A stretch of DNA of 64,000 nucleotides from Acanthochlamys bracteata (taxonomy: Eukaryota; Streptophyta; Magnoliopsida; Pandanales; Velloziaceae), in contig CM034128.1 in NCBI GenBank assembly GCA_019914995.1, forward strand, positions 2,110,501-2,174,500. Direction: 5' to 3'. Of the stretch, positions 36,501 through 48,100 are shown piece after piece. The translations under genes and the position numbers were made by a program. Under the pieces are notes generated by a model. The model saw only the letters and a program-made list of their open reading frames with translations, was not told the origin of the DNA and made no database searches. Every line of letters starts with the position of its first letter. The stretch's first letter is position 1.

Positions 36501-37934
36501 ATAATATTAGACTGTTGTCCAGTGCTTATCCCAAAATACAAAAATAATGTTTTCATTAAGAGACTTGAAAGCAATCAGATCAATATGAAGCAAGTTGTGC
36601 TTACAAAACCATTGAACAATTACAGAGGAACCTTTGCCATGAATTTTCTGTCAGTTTGATGCAGACACGTGATACACTTGTGAAGGTGCCTTGGATTAGA
36701 TTTATTTTTTACCATCACATCTTTTACTGAAATTTGGAAAATTTTCTGTTGAGTGATTCTATAATTGGATTGTGAAGTCTGTGTCAAGAAAATCATTTTG
36801 TTTTATCTGATCCCTTATAATTGTCTGTAGTGTATACATCCCTCATAAGTGGCTTGTCCCATTCGGTTTCTTGGTTTGATGCTCTCTATTTTGAACAGAT
36901 CTTGATGGAGCAAAAAGATTGGGAAGGTGCTCTAACTTATTGTGAACTCTCAATTCCTGTTTATCAAAGTATGATCTCAGGCTTCACCTCGATGATACTG
37001 ACACCAATATGTTCGATCTCTTTGAACTTGTTTGTTCTTTGATGAATACGTCTCCCATGTTTGCGTTATTTTTTATTGTTGTTAGAATATTGTCAAGATA
37101 AAAGATTATCTTAGACAAGACGGCAGTAGCAAACTCTTTCAGTATTGTACAAGTAACAAAAATCAATATTCTCAACTACACTCGGGTCCCTCTAGGAGCA
37201 TCACAAGATTATGTTGAAAAGAATATCCACAAATTTATGGAAAATACAAAGTTTTATCAATGGAATTGCTTATTGGACTTTGCTTGAAGAGTTGTTGATG
37301 AGCAACACTGCCTTTATAAGGCAGCTGTTTTATGTACATCTACCACAAAAGGCTCATTAGTCTCACGATTGATAATTGACCTCGTCTGATAAGATAATGG
37401 TGATGCTACTAAAGATGTTTTTTAAGAACCTAGCAATTTCTAGAGAGATATTTGAAGAAATATTGTTAACTCACGACCTTATTGCAGGACTGTATCCAGC
37501 AGTTCATCCAATGCCTGGACTGCAGTATTACACTTGCGGAAAGCTGGAATGGTCAGTATACAGTTTACCCTTTAACATTCTTGCAGCTGTTCATATGAAT
37601 CAAACTAAGATAGATAATTAAAATATTGAGAGCGAATCAATCTCTTTTTTCTCAGATTTTTGCTTACCAAACAACAAAAGCGAGTGTATTTATTAGCTGG
37701 TAGATCCTGTGGCTGGTTCTATTATGACGCATTAGCTTTTCTTAACTGTTTTGCAGGCTACTTGAACGTACGGAGGATGCTTTGAGATCATTCATCAAAG
37801 CTGTTGATATATTGCGAATTACACATGGCACTAACACACCTTTCATGAGAGACCTTATGAGCAAGTTGGAGGAAGCGCGTGCTGAAGCTTCTTATAAGTT
37901 GGCAGCCATTCATGAAGGTGATGACAAGAGTTGA
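33521..37934 (+). CDS. ASHR1: MYND-SET domain protein, ASHR1 (SMYD-like) type, 484 aa
   Basis: This is a probable protein-lysine methyltransferase of the SMYD-like class, the orthologue type of Arabidopsis ASHR1 (SDG37). Fourteen exons: 33521-33620, 33805-33950, 34110-34244, 34352-34406, 34493-34611, 35518-35606, 35721-35802, 35901-35999, 36116-36206, 36294-36413, 36579-36685, 36899-36968, 37488-37551, 37757-37934. All phases agree (485 codons with stop). The first SET part has GKGRGLVSTKDFYPGD. The MYND zinc finger is CDRCFVENGLRTCSGC, then KYCGSTCQ. The cofactor-pocket motif NHSCVPNAVLVFE and the SET tyrosine motif VVISYIE are present. The post-SET cysteines are CTCSHC, then a C-rich CDWKC-like block and CQRCG. 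The C-terminus is TPR-like helical (GKLEWLLERTEDALRSFIKA). All catalytic motifs are present. The substrate is not known from sequence. Confidence 0.93.
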
Positions 37935-38806
37935 GTATTAGTGATGGGGTGAAGCAGCAAAAATGAAGCGGTACTGTGTCAGCTAAATGTTATTGGTAGT
38001 AAGCGTGTCTTGTGCACTTGCTTTGTTTGTTCTCATTCTCATATTGGTAAAGAGTCAAGACGGCTGGGCTGTTGTATTTCCTTACTCTGCCTTGGCTAAA
38101 TGCCCTCTTGAAGTGGCTGTGCATTTGCATTTGTCTAAATTGAACAATCTAGAGGGAGTTGCTATGAGTTTTTGGGAACTTCTTTGAACGTCCTTCTCGT
38201 TGTTGATTTCATTTCGTGCTACTATTTACTTTTTGGCAACAGGTAGATGATATGTGTACATGACGTTAAACGTAATATCTCTACGCCACAGGCAGAAGCT
38301 GCTCCTACCAGATCTTGAATTCAATTTAGGTTATTAGCTATATTAACAAAGCAATAACACTACGCATCGCCTCAACTCTCACTAGGCCAAAAAAGTGGAG
38401 AAATTCAGCTATAAGAAAACAATAATTCCATAAAAAGAGCACAAACGGAAAGTAAAATGGTGTCTAAAGTGACGCAAACAATCAATAACAAAGTGACAGA
38501 GCAACAAATCATAGCACAATCCCAAAAGCCATGATGGCACAAAATAGACTACAATTTAAAGAGTACCATCAGCAACTACAAATGAAAAAGAAGTTTCTTG
38601 ATAGTCTAGTTAAAAGCATATTACTAGAGCAAAGAATTATACAAGTCTTCCAGTAAATCATACTTGCCTTGGTTACATGAGAGAGAACACAAAACAACTC
38701 AAATGCTAAGAAACAGCAATAGTACATTGCAGTCCAGCAGTACCTTCTTCTTTATTTGCTGCAGGTTTTAGTGCCAACCAAAAGGAACAAAAAGCCTACA
38801 CATTCC
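37935..38806. other. Convergent 3' regions of the ASHR1-type and QCR7 genes
   Basis: The two genes end towards each other 872 bp apart. The sequence is AT-rich and holds both 3' UTRs. The small frame at 37987-38187 has no recognisable relatives and lies in the ASHR1-type 3' UTR. Confidence 0.6.
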
Positions 38807-40559
38807 TTATGGAATGGTGCGCTGATAGAGTGGAAGAGCGCCTAGAGCTTCCCTTTCTAACCTTTCTTTTTTGACCTGCAACAAAAGATCACATTACCAC
38901 ATGAATCAGTCATCAAATGCCACAGGAACAAAATTTTCCAAAATGTCGTAAGCTGCAAAAATAAACTTCGAAATGTGTTAACAGTTTGACATCATCCCGC
39001 AAGTAAGTGCTTTCCAGTAATAATACAAGCTCTGGTTTTAATAGCTTCCTTGACACCAAACCTCAAGATTTTATAGCTCTGCATGATTATGACGAAAGAA
39101 GGAATGGCCCCCCTTAACTTTCCTGGGCTTAACTTGAAGGGAAGCAGATTCCCTAGAGAAATTGGTGATCTACAAACCTTATACTAACAAGTCCACATAT
39201 ACCCTATACCAATTAAATTTCAACAAAGTTAAAGTGGATTTTAACAGAAAATTCCTAATCTAGCACTCAAAACAAATTCCTACTCAGCATGTAAGACCAA
39301 TTGAACAGTGCAACAACCTCCAAAGCAAACCTGATATTCATGATAGTATATATATATGTGGATGAGAACAAGGTAGTGACACTGATTCAAAGGGCTTTTC
39401 AGCTAAACGAATTGACTCACAAGTGCCAGCATTTCTTGAAGGTAACCTCTGAATGGTGTCTGCATATCCTGTAAAAGAAGAATCAACCCAGTGTTAGGCT
39501 GTAACTATGTTTAATAAATAGTTGCAGACATCTTAAGTGACTGCTCATGAACTAAGATGCTCTTCTACAAAAACTCACAAGAAAAACTTAACCAGAGGAT
39601 GCACAAAATACAGAACTTGATGAAGTATGCAGTTGCATGACAAAAATTACGTACAGAAGACATCACAAATCCTAGACTAAATAATACCAAAACCAAACAA
39701 GAGTAACAAGGAATACATGATGTCCTCACCCAGAAACTCACAAATGATCTCTGACTTGTGGCAACAATTGGATTGATCTACAAACTTCTTTTTAGGAAAT
39801 TCAACATGCCACAATTGACAATCTATGTTAGCCAGACCCTTTCAGCATGCAATTGTATCTATACCAGCCAGTAGAATTCTTTTATATGATATGTAATTCT
39901 TGTTCGATACTTGTCATCCTTCTATTAGGAAGTAGTCTTGCTAACTTCTAATACCCAAAAGGAGCAACTAAAATATTTAACTATAACAAAAAATCGTTGT
40001 AACACTTTATATACAAGAAACATTCATGCTTCAATAAAATTAAGCCTTATTCCGTAATCCCAGAGACAAAAAGGTGGGAATATGAGGGGCATACCTGGAG
40101 GTCTTTCGGGAGATACTGGTGCTTCATGGAGAGATCCATAGCACGCTTCAGGCGCTGGTGACGAGCATCGACAATCTCACGTGGCAACCTAGCCAATGCT
40201 TCCTTGATGTCGAGATCATAGTAAGGATCGTACAGATCATCGTACCTCAGTCCTATGAATTCCAACCAATCAAAAAATCAATATCATAAAAACCGATAAC
40301 TCGTTCACTTTGACATCAAACAGTCTTCAAATTTGAAAATGTAACCTAACTAATTACTAATAAATAACACAAGGATCGATTGATTAACTAGAAACCAGAT
40401 AGATCCGAGGCCAAAAACAGTCATAGATCTATTACGATTGAAATAAAAAATACCGTAGTTTTTAAGGCGTTTGGAGATAGCCCTGCAGTGCATAGCAGCG
40501 AGAGGGTTCTTGGAAGGGCTGATGAACGATTGAATCAACGACTGAAACATAGGCGCCAT
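38807..40559 (-). CDS. Cytochrome b-c1 complex subunit 7 (QCR7, 14-kDa type), 126 aa
   Basis: This is a nuclear-coded small subunit of mitochondrial respiratory complex III. It sits on the matrix side, contacts cytochrome b and is needed for assembly. Four exons in transcript order: 40454-40559, 40095-40252, 39421-39468, 38807-38875 (127 codons with stop, phases agree). The protein starts MAPMFQSLIQSFISPSKNPL and continues RLKNYGLRYDDLYDPYYDLD, ALARLPREIVDARHQRLKRA, HQYLPKDLQDMQTPFRGYL. It ends ALGALPLYQRTIP. The LRYDDLYDP and ARLPRE blocks are diagnostic of the family, and the length is normal. No cleavable presequence is evident, as usual for this subunit. Confidence 0.94.
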
Positions 40560-41521
40560 TGAATTGAAGAAGATCAATCGAATCTTAGTTCAGATCGCCT
40601 GAAAACGAAAACACACGACGACGGGAAGAATAAAGAAAAATGGCGAAGAATAGAAAGCGACGGAGAGCAAATTCTGGAGGAGTCCAATCGGAAAAACTTG
40701 AGGAGTTACAAGAACCGTTCAATGTTGACTGAATGTACCTGCTCTTAGAAAACCACGTGGTTTATAAGGCTAAACAAACTTTGTAATTTTTAACTAATTT
40801 GGGTTGATCGATTGCTTTGATCAGGCTTGCGTACGGTGACACTAGTAGATGGGCCCACGAGTTCGGTCCGATTCTCATAACGTTTGGATCCATTTCCCTT
40901 TATTAATAATAATTACATAAGTTAACGTAAACTAAATAGGAAAATGCTTTGTATATACATATATAAGTGTTGAAAGCTCTCTTTTTTGGTAGCGTGTTCA
41001 AATGGAGCTCAAGTCTTACCTTATTGTAATGAATTAATAGTTTATAGTATTTTAGCATTATTTTCAACAAATTATTATTTAATAGTTTATAGTATTTTTA
41101 AAAGAATATTATAATATTTTAAAATATTGTTTAAAAATCACAATATAAAATTTTTATGTATAATAATTTTTTATTTTTATTATATGTTGTTTAGGTTAAA
41201 AAATTATAAAATTTATTTTTGAGATATTTTTAGAAAGGTATATTTAATAAGTATTTCCAAATGTTCTTTAATTACATTGATAACAATGAATTTCTGTGAA
41301 ACTGTCTTTATTGAAAATCTGTGCGATACACTGAAAACAAAAACATCCCAAATAAGTAACAAGGATTTTTACATTACATATAATATCACTAAGCTCTATA
41401 CCAAAGAATAATTAATTTATTTCAAACAAGTAACAACAGTGTCTCACAAAAACTATTCCACGCATTTTCTTACTAATATTATTCAATTAAATAGTTTATA
41501 CTGAGCGGGAGCACGTTGATT
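40560..41521. other. Intergenic region between the QCR7 and carbonic anhydrase genes
   Basis: It holds the QCR7 leader and promoter (about 40560-40900, minus strand) and AT-rich DNA that becomes the carbonic anhydrase 3' flank. A stretch from about 40990 to 41270 resembles the AT-rich MITEs (ends GCGTGTTCAAATGG and, inverted, AGAACATTTGGAAATAC), but it is too diverged to call. Confidence 0.5.
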
Positions 41522-43336
41522 CTAGTTTGGAACTTTGACTTGAGGGCGATACATCGCAATGGTTCTATCGTTATGAGCTTGCATTGGTCTTGCATTCATC
41601 TCTGATTCCTGCATCATTTTACATTGAAATGTTTAAGAAAAGTTTAAATTTCAGGAAATTTTTTTTTTAGTTAGCAAATACAACGAAGAAAACATTGAAG
41701 TTGTTTTGGAGCTTACATCGTGGACGGCTTCTCTAAGCAGCCTGACTTGCTCCCTTGTTACGGTCCTCACCTGCCACCAATACATAGAAAACCGAAATTG
41801 AATTTAATCTCGAAGACTTCGAATATGAAGAATAATTAAATACCTTAAAAATTATAGTGACGAATTCAATAACTACCTTCTTGACAATTGTCCAGATGAC
41901 TCCTTCGGTACAGGGGGGAGTTGTGAGGGAACCCAAGTATCTGTAGTATTTTCTGCTGCCCCTCTTGATATGCCGAGGATCAATTGAACCAACCTTCTCT
42001 TCCGTTTCTATTCTATCTGATAATGTCTTTATGTAACCTTCCATCTGTTGTAATTCATTGCGTGTTACGCAAATTCAAAAAATTTATTTTTTATAAAACA
42101 CAGTCTGGACAACTGTTATTTTGTTTGACCTTTAATATTGTTTTTCAATTGCATTGGATGTAGGGAGTCAACGTCTGAGAAAACTTTTTTAAGGTTCGAG
42201 ATCTTTGTACTATCGCAATCACAACGGTTCTTGTCCAACAACTGTACGGAGAAGTCAATCCGTCTCTTTCTTTCTTGTTGAAAATTTAATTTCGTAATAG
42301 ACTGCCTATGATACTGAATTTATGAAATCGTTTGAAATTTAATTTATTATAAAAAAACTTTTTGAAAAAACACATACCGAATAACCAAACATCACGTATG
42401 ATGTTGGTAGTCATTGCAGACAAAATTAGTAAATTATATACGCCAAAATTTGTTTGAATTTCATGAAAACATCTGAGCAGATTGCAGTTACCTCTGTGAG
42501 GAATGAATCGGGCCGGCCGACGGTGTAGAGAATTCCAACGACGGCAAATTTTTTATCGGAGCTTTCGTGAACCATGTGCAACTCCATCGCATACCTTTTT
42601 AAGAAGAAATTTCACAGAAGGTCAGAATTAACTCATGAAATTTGCAGGCAAATCAAAATTTTAAGATAGAGCAAAAATCTTAATGAATGGAAAAAGAAAA
42701 AACACAGACTTGCGTCCGTTGATGCTGTGCTCAGATGGTGCGTGCCAATGCAGTTGCTTCAGATCGTACTTCGTTCCGTTAATCCAGATAGACCCTGCAT
42801 CTTCTTCAAATCGCAGCTGAAAAGACATCAAGAAAATCTCGTAACCACCAGTCACAAATTTCTCCATATTTTATTCGATATAAAAAAAGAAAAGATCTAG
42901 AAAGACTGATATGTATGTGTACCATAATATCATGCCCTCTGTTTCTAAGAACAGCATTGGCAGATCTGTAAGATCGTCGGAGACGGCCAAGGTAAGGCAA
43001 GATTTGGACTCTCTCATGACTGAGATCTATTGGTGATTGCATCTCTCCCCTTCCACATGCGCTCCATTCTGGGTGTATTTCTCCCCAATTCTCTGGCCCG
43101 TTTTCGTCACCTTCCACGTAGCTGAACTCTCTTTCATCCTCTGCAACAACATCAATCTCAGTCATTCGCATATTAAAACCATTTTGATTGTTAAGATAGA
43201 TAGATATGAAGATTTTGAGAACGAGAATCGTACCGACTTCTTGAGATTTTGCAGCAGTGAATGAATGGAGTATGAGAACAAGTATTAGAATGGGGACGAA
43301 GGATAGAGTAGATCTGCTGCTGCTGGTGAGCTTCAT
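41522..43336 (-). CDS. Alpha-type carbonic anhydrase, secreted or plastid-targeted via the ER, 279 aa
   Basis: It catalyses reversible hydration of CO2 to bicarbonate. Seven exons in transcript order: 43234-43336, 42923-43140, 42710-42816, 42492-42594, 41877-42044, 41717-41770, 41522-41608, in phase to 280 codons with stop. A signal peptide with a hydrophobic core ([14 protein letters not shown]) ends near residue 30. The domain begins around [13 protein letters not shown] and MQSPIDLS. The zinc ligands are all visible: HWH in [13 protein letters not shown] and the third His in MELHMVHES. The proton-shuttle position is NRGHDIM, the gatekeeping Glu is in PSEHS, and the substrate-pocket motif is [12 protein letters not shown]. 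The catalytic site therefore looks intact. The start is the ATG at 43336, since the codons upstream in frame contain no ATG. Subfamily assignment within plant alpha-CAs was not attempted. Confidence 0.94.
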
Positions 43337-45170
43337 GGTTGCAAGACTTTGCAATGGTGATTGGTAAAGGTAGGTAAGTTTTTAGCTGAGAGATTTTGAA
43401 TTTATAGTACTTTCTTGGAAGGTTTCCAAGAAGTAACGCAACAGGGAAGAAACACAATGAAAACCTCTTACTCGGTCCAACAGCTGATTATAAATCAAAT
43501 CAAGATGTTATTGCATAATTAATACGCAATTAATTTGTAGTTTGATTAGGAACAAGTGATTAATTCGATGCCATCTAGTTGCTTTGCCTTTCGCGTCGTT
43601 GAGCTGTTTGAAAATTTGAAATAAAAATTTCAAAATTTTCGTTTGTCCAGATTGGTAGGCACGGAGAAAATATGTTTTAAAAATTGGACCAGACTAGTAG
43701 GAGACACCGAACAAGAGAAAGCTACGAATTTAGGGTTTATTTAAATTGCCGAAACTCATTGTTATATTTTAATTTATTTTTTATATTAAAATTCGGTTTC
43801 ATTGACTCAATATCATAAATCTTTTTTTTTTAAAATTAAAATACATTTTTAGTCATATTTGGTGTTGCTTATTAAAATGGTCCTATATTTATTTCATTTT
43901 AAATAAAATTTTTAATATTTTAAAAGTTTTCAAAATGTTTAAAATTATATATCAATCTTATGTTATAAAATTTCATACATATAATTTTAATATTGTAATA
44001 TACAAATAAGTTTTTCTTTAACATAGTTGAACTCTTGAACTGGGCGACCGGAATCGCGATCAAACTTTTTAAAATTTTTATTTTGCAGGTCATTAATGAG
44101 ATTTCAGAGTAAAATAGTGAAGAGATGAAGGATGCGTTTACTTTATGAATTAAATAGCACCTTTAGCTATAAATAAATCATAATGAAATTTAGAAAGTGG
44201 GCTGCATTTGTTTATGTAGGTTTTTTTTTAATATAATATTGATTATACAGGTAAGTCATTAGATTTCAAGGTTTCGAACATACAATCACAACCTCTTTTA
44301 GCTTTAAAAATAAATTTTTAGAAGTAAATTTTTACAAATAATATTATTAAAAATGAATTAAATTTTTATATTTTTTATAATTAAAAATAAATTAGAAGTA
44401 AATTCTTGTACTCTTTTGTATTATTTATATTTAAAATAAAAAAAAGTGAATTCTTTGAGGAAAAGAAAAACACATCCAGAAGACGAACAATGTGAAATAT
44501 TGCAGCATACGTGGTTATCCATAATGATTTTCACATACGTACCAACAAATATCGGTAGTCCGTACTGTTGAGTTCAGATGCTAGAAATCTTGATCTTGAA
44601 CGGTCTTTACATATTACTTACATTCATCAAAACCAATTTGAGTCGTAGCACTTTTCACATGAAAATAGAGAATTTCTTTTCTCGTGGTGCATACTTCTCC
44701 AATTTCTCCTACACACAATAAATGCTTTCATGTGAAGTCTTCAGTGCTCGTCAACAGTAGACTTTCAAAGCTGTTTTACTTGGTTGCCAAGCAGCAGTCA
44801 ACTGAATGAAGACACTACCGTGATAGAGCCATAATCTTGATAAAATCAAACATTCTAGAAGTAAAACACATTAAACTTAAACAGAAGCAAAATGCGCACA
44901 TCATCATCATGAACTCTTTTTTATATGCTCTTGCTTTTTGGTACTTGTTCGATATGGAATACCTTAAAACTCTACCAAAAGTGAACTAAAGTAGGATACA
45001 AAATGATGCAATTCCTTTTCTGCGTAGACATAAGAAAATGAGAAGGCAACTAAGTTTGCAACAAAAAAGAAACTTCCGTAAATCAACAAAATGACTACAA
45101 ACTGCGGCACTTCAAAACACATGCTTGCTTTTTGTACATATACAACTGCGAGACTTTTGACAATGTCTTG
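43337..45170. other. Intergenic region between the carbonic anhydrase and MPS1-type genes
   Basis: It holds the short leader and TATA promoter of the carbonic anhydrase gene, then about 1 kb of AT-rich DNA without a gene. The last 500-600 bp are probably the 3' UTR and flank of the minus-strand kinase gene. Confidence 0.6.
43401..43406 (-). promoter_or_regulatory. TATA box of the carbonic anhydrase gene
   Basis: On the minus strand, CTATAAATTC (TATAAA at 43406-43401) lies about 65-70 nt upstream of the ATG at 43336. It predicts a start site near 43370 and a leader of only about 35 nt. A C/A-rich leader follows. Inferred from motif and spacing. Confidence 0.6.
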
Positions 45171-48100
45171 CTATGTCTCCATTTTTGTTTGCATTTGATT
45201 TTGTTCTAGTCTACGGACAACTTCATGCAACTTGGAACACAATATAGATACCTCAGGGTCATCCAGATACATTTCGACCTTTCGCATTAAAAGTCTACAA
45301 GATTTCACATGAGAAGAAGGTACCTGTCGCGGCACTGAAGGGACAAGAAATGGGTGCTTGAGCAACTGAGATATCCGCCATCTCTCATTACGATCCCAAA
45401 CAAGACATTGCCGCATGAGATCAATGAGGCATGGATTTGAGACTGGTTCATATATAATCTCATGGTTTCTGTCGGTGATTACTTTGAACTTTGACCAAAA
45501 TGTCTTGTATTCAGCAAAAGGTGTTCTGCCATAGACCATTTGGTACAGAATACAGCCAAGAGACCAAACATCTGAAGGACGACCGCACTTAATAGTGTTT
45601 TCATTGGCATCACATTCGTTCCACATAAATGCTTCAGGAGACATGTAATTTAGAGTTCCAACCTGCACTACAAACAGTTATTTCTCTTCACACAAAACAA
45701 AACATATCAAACAGCAAAGAGTTGAGGGGGAGGTACCTGTGCATCACGCTGGACGTTGGTCGTGTCACTCATTATAGCTTTTGCAATTCCAAAGTCAATA
45801 AGCTTCAATGATCCTCTAACAAGTAAAAAGTTTGCAGGTTTCAGGTCTGAATGAACAATGCGCTTCTCATGTATGGTATTTACAGCTTCAAGCATTTGCT
45901 GAATAAATAAATGATTCTTCATATTTATACAGGAAAGAAGAACCTAAACCATAGGTCCGCAGACCTCAAACTACGCATACAGAAAAATAAGAAGCAGAAC
46001 AATGTCTATTTTTAAGACAAAAAGCTGGATGAAAGGGGCTCAATACTCCAAACTATAAATATGTGGTACTAGACTTGAGCATTCAACAACCTGTTACCTT
46101 ACTGGCTACCAGCGAATATACTTATGAGCAAAACAATTGATTGTAAACTGCACTCAATTACGAAGTTAGGTTTTTTAAAGAAGAAATTGCGAGTAGATGA
46201 TAACTAAGGAAACAAACCATTTTGACGGGTTACTATAGTAACATCTGAGTTGTGTATTTGTTTTCATAAATTTATCGGCTAGAATAATATACCAATATAG
46301 ATGTGCTCTACTGATTGACATACTTTGCCAAAAGCTCAGCTGAAACTACACAAGTAAAATAATACAAAATTTTAAAGAACATCATTTACATGTCGGATGC
46401 TTCTTAATTTCAAGAATGGGTACTTTTTCCTACTTAAAAGAATTACATAAAAAATTGACTCTTAGCGTAAGCTAATTTTCAAGAGAAAACTACTGTTACA
46501 TGTTACTATAAGCAATTTTCAAGGAGTACACAAAAAATCTACATGCAATTTATTACTAGAACAGGATATCTACGTGATAGTTGAGTCAACATCACAAAGA
46601 AGTTTATCAACATAGAATATGTGCAAACATATGTGAAGAAAATAAAAGCAAAGACATGCAAGAGGACCTGCCAGTAGAACCGGAGCCAATTCTCATCCAA
46701 CAGATAATCAGAATCTTCCATTTCCTTCCACTTCTGCAAAAGCATGTGCGCCAGATCTATTTCTCCATACTCGAGTACCATGTAAATGTGCTCGTATTCT
46801 TTGATCTTGCCATCCGTAAGAATATTGGAGTCATCAACAACATCCTGGAGCAAAGTTTTGTCTGTCACCTGCAAGAATAGCTAGCGATCAAGCTACATCA
46901 CAAATGAAAAGCCTTTGACCAGAAGTCACCATCAAATACAAAAATTGGATAGTTTGTCTAAGGCAATGACTTTGAAGACATTGTGGAGTTTAAGCCCATC
47001 CAGTGCTATGCTTATGCAGCAAAGAAAGATATTATTTCTTTGCTTATACCTGTAACATCTACAACTGAAGTATATTGCTGACCGAAAAAGCAAAGACAAA
47101 ATAGCAAGATATATGAGACAAAAGGTTGATAAGGATGAACTTTCGGTATATAACTATTGTTACTTGATATTTTTTGCAAGTATCACGCTTTCCCAGCTAA
47201 AAGGTCTTGATATTTGCAAATCATTCTGTTCTTAGCATTTGAAACATCCTTAATCAGTATATAACCTATCAATGGCCTTCCAATAATGCCTTTAACTGGC
47301 TGTACAAAACTCAAGCACCAGCCATGAACTGAACCAAAAAATACTTGCAACCTGAAGGGAAAATGTCAAAGCTTAAGCAAGGTCTAAAAGAGATTGAACC
47401 ACATTCTGAAACTCAAGGACTGTTTTTCTGATGCAGAGAGGTTCTCTATTGATTCTGTAATCTAATTTTGTATTCCCATTGCAAATACTAACTTTAATAT
47501 TTAATATGGTAGATTTTCCATTTGACTGCTAATTGGAAAAAATTGCAAAAGGTAGAGAACTATGTTGAATCTTAAGACAATTACCAAAGTGCTTTTTGGC
47601 CATTTTTGTTTTGATTATCCAATTGAGAACCATGTATCATCCCAAAAATCAGTAAAACAAAAGCAATCTGGCAAGAATCAGAACAAAGACGAGGTTCAAG
47701 GCAAAGTTGGCTGATTTAGGCAATTTAGGAATTGGCCACACAGCTTAAAGAAAATTGATTATATCTAGAAGGATGTGAATAAACCTATGTTATTTGTTTT
47801 TAAGAAAAACATATCATGAAAGGAATAAAGACAGATATAGTATAACAAGTCAACTAGTCAGTATATTGTCTAATTGACACACATAATAATATCTTTAATA
47901 ATTAGAATAAGGTTTATCACAACACGTGTATGACAGAATCCTTTCCATGTAAACATGAACTCATGATTGTTTGGCATAGTTTCAGGCTTTCAGCAACTTA
48001 ACTCTAAGAAGAAAACAGAGGATTTGTTGTGTTAAGATTATAACATATTATGTCCATGTGGTGATGACATAAAAATGAATAGGACCATCCCTCTAATCTA

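Noticed and set aside
43337..43354. In-frame extension of the carbonic anhydrase by six codons upstream of the ATG
   Set aside because: The extension would start at TTG, which is not a normal plant start. The ATG at 43336 directly precedes a good signal peptide.
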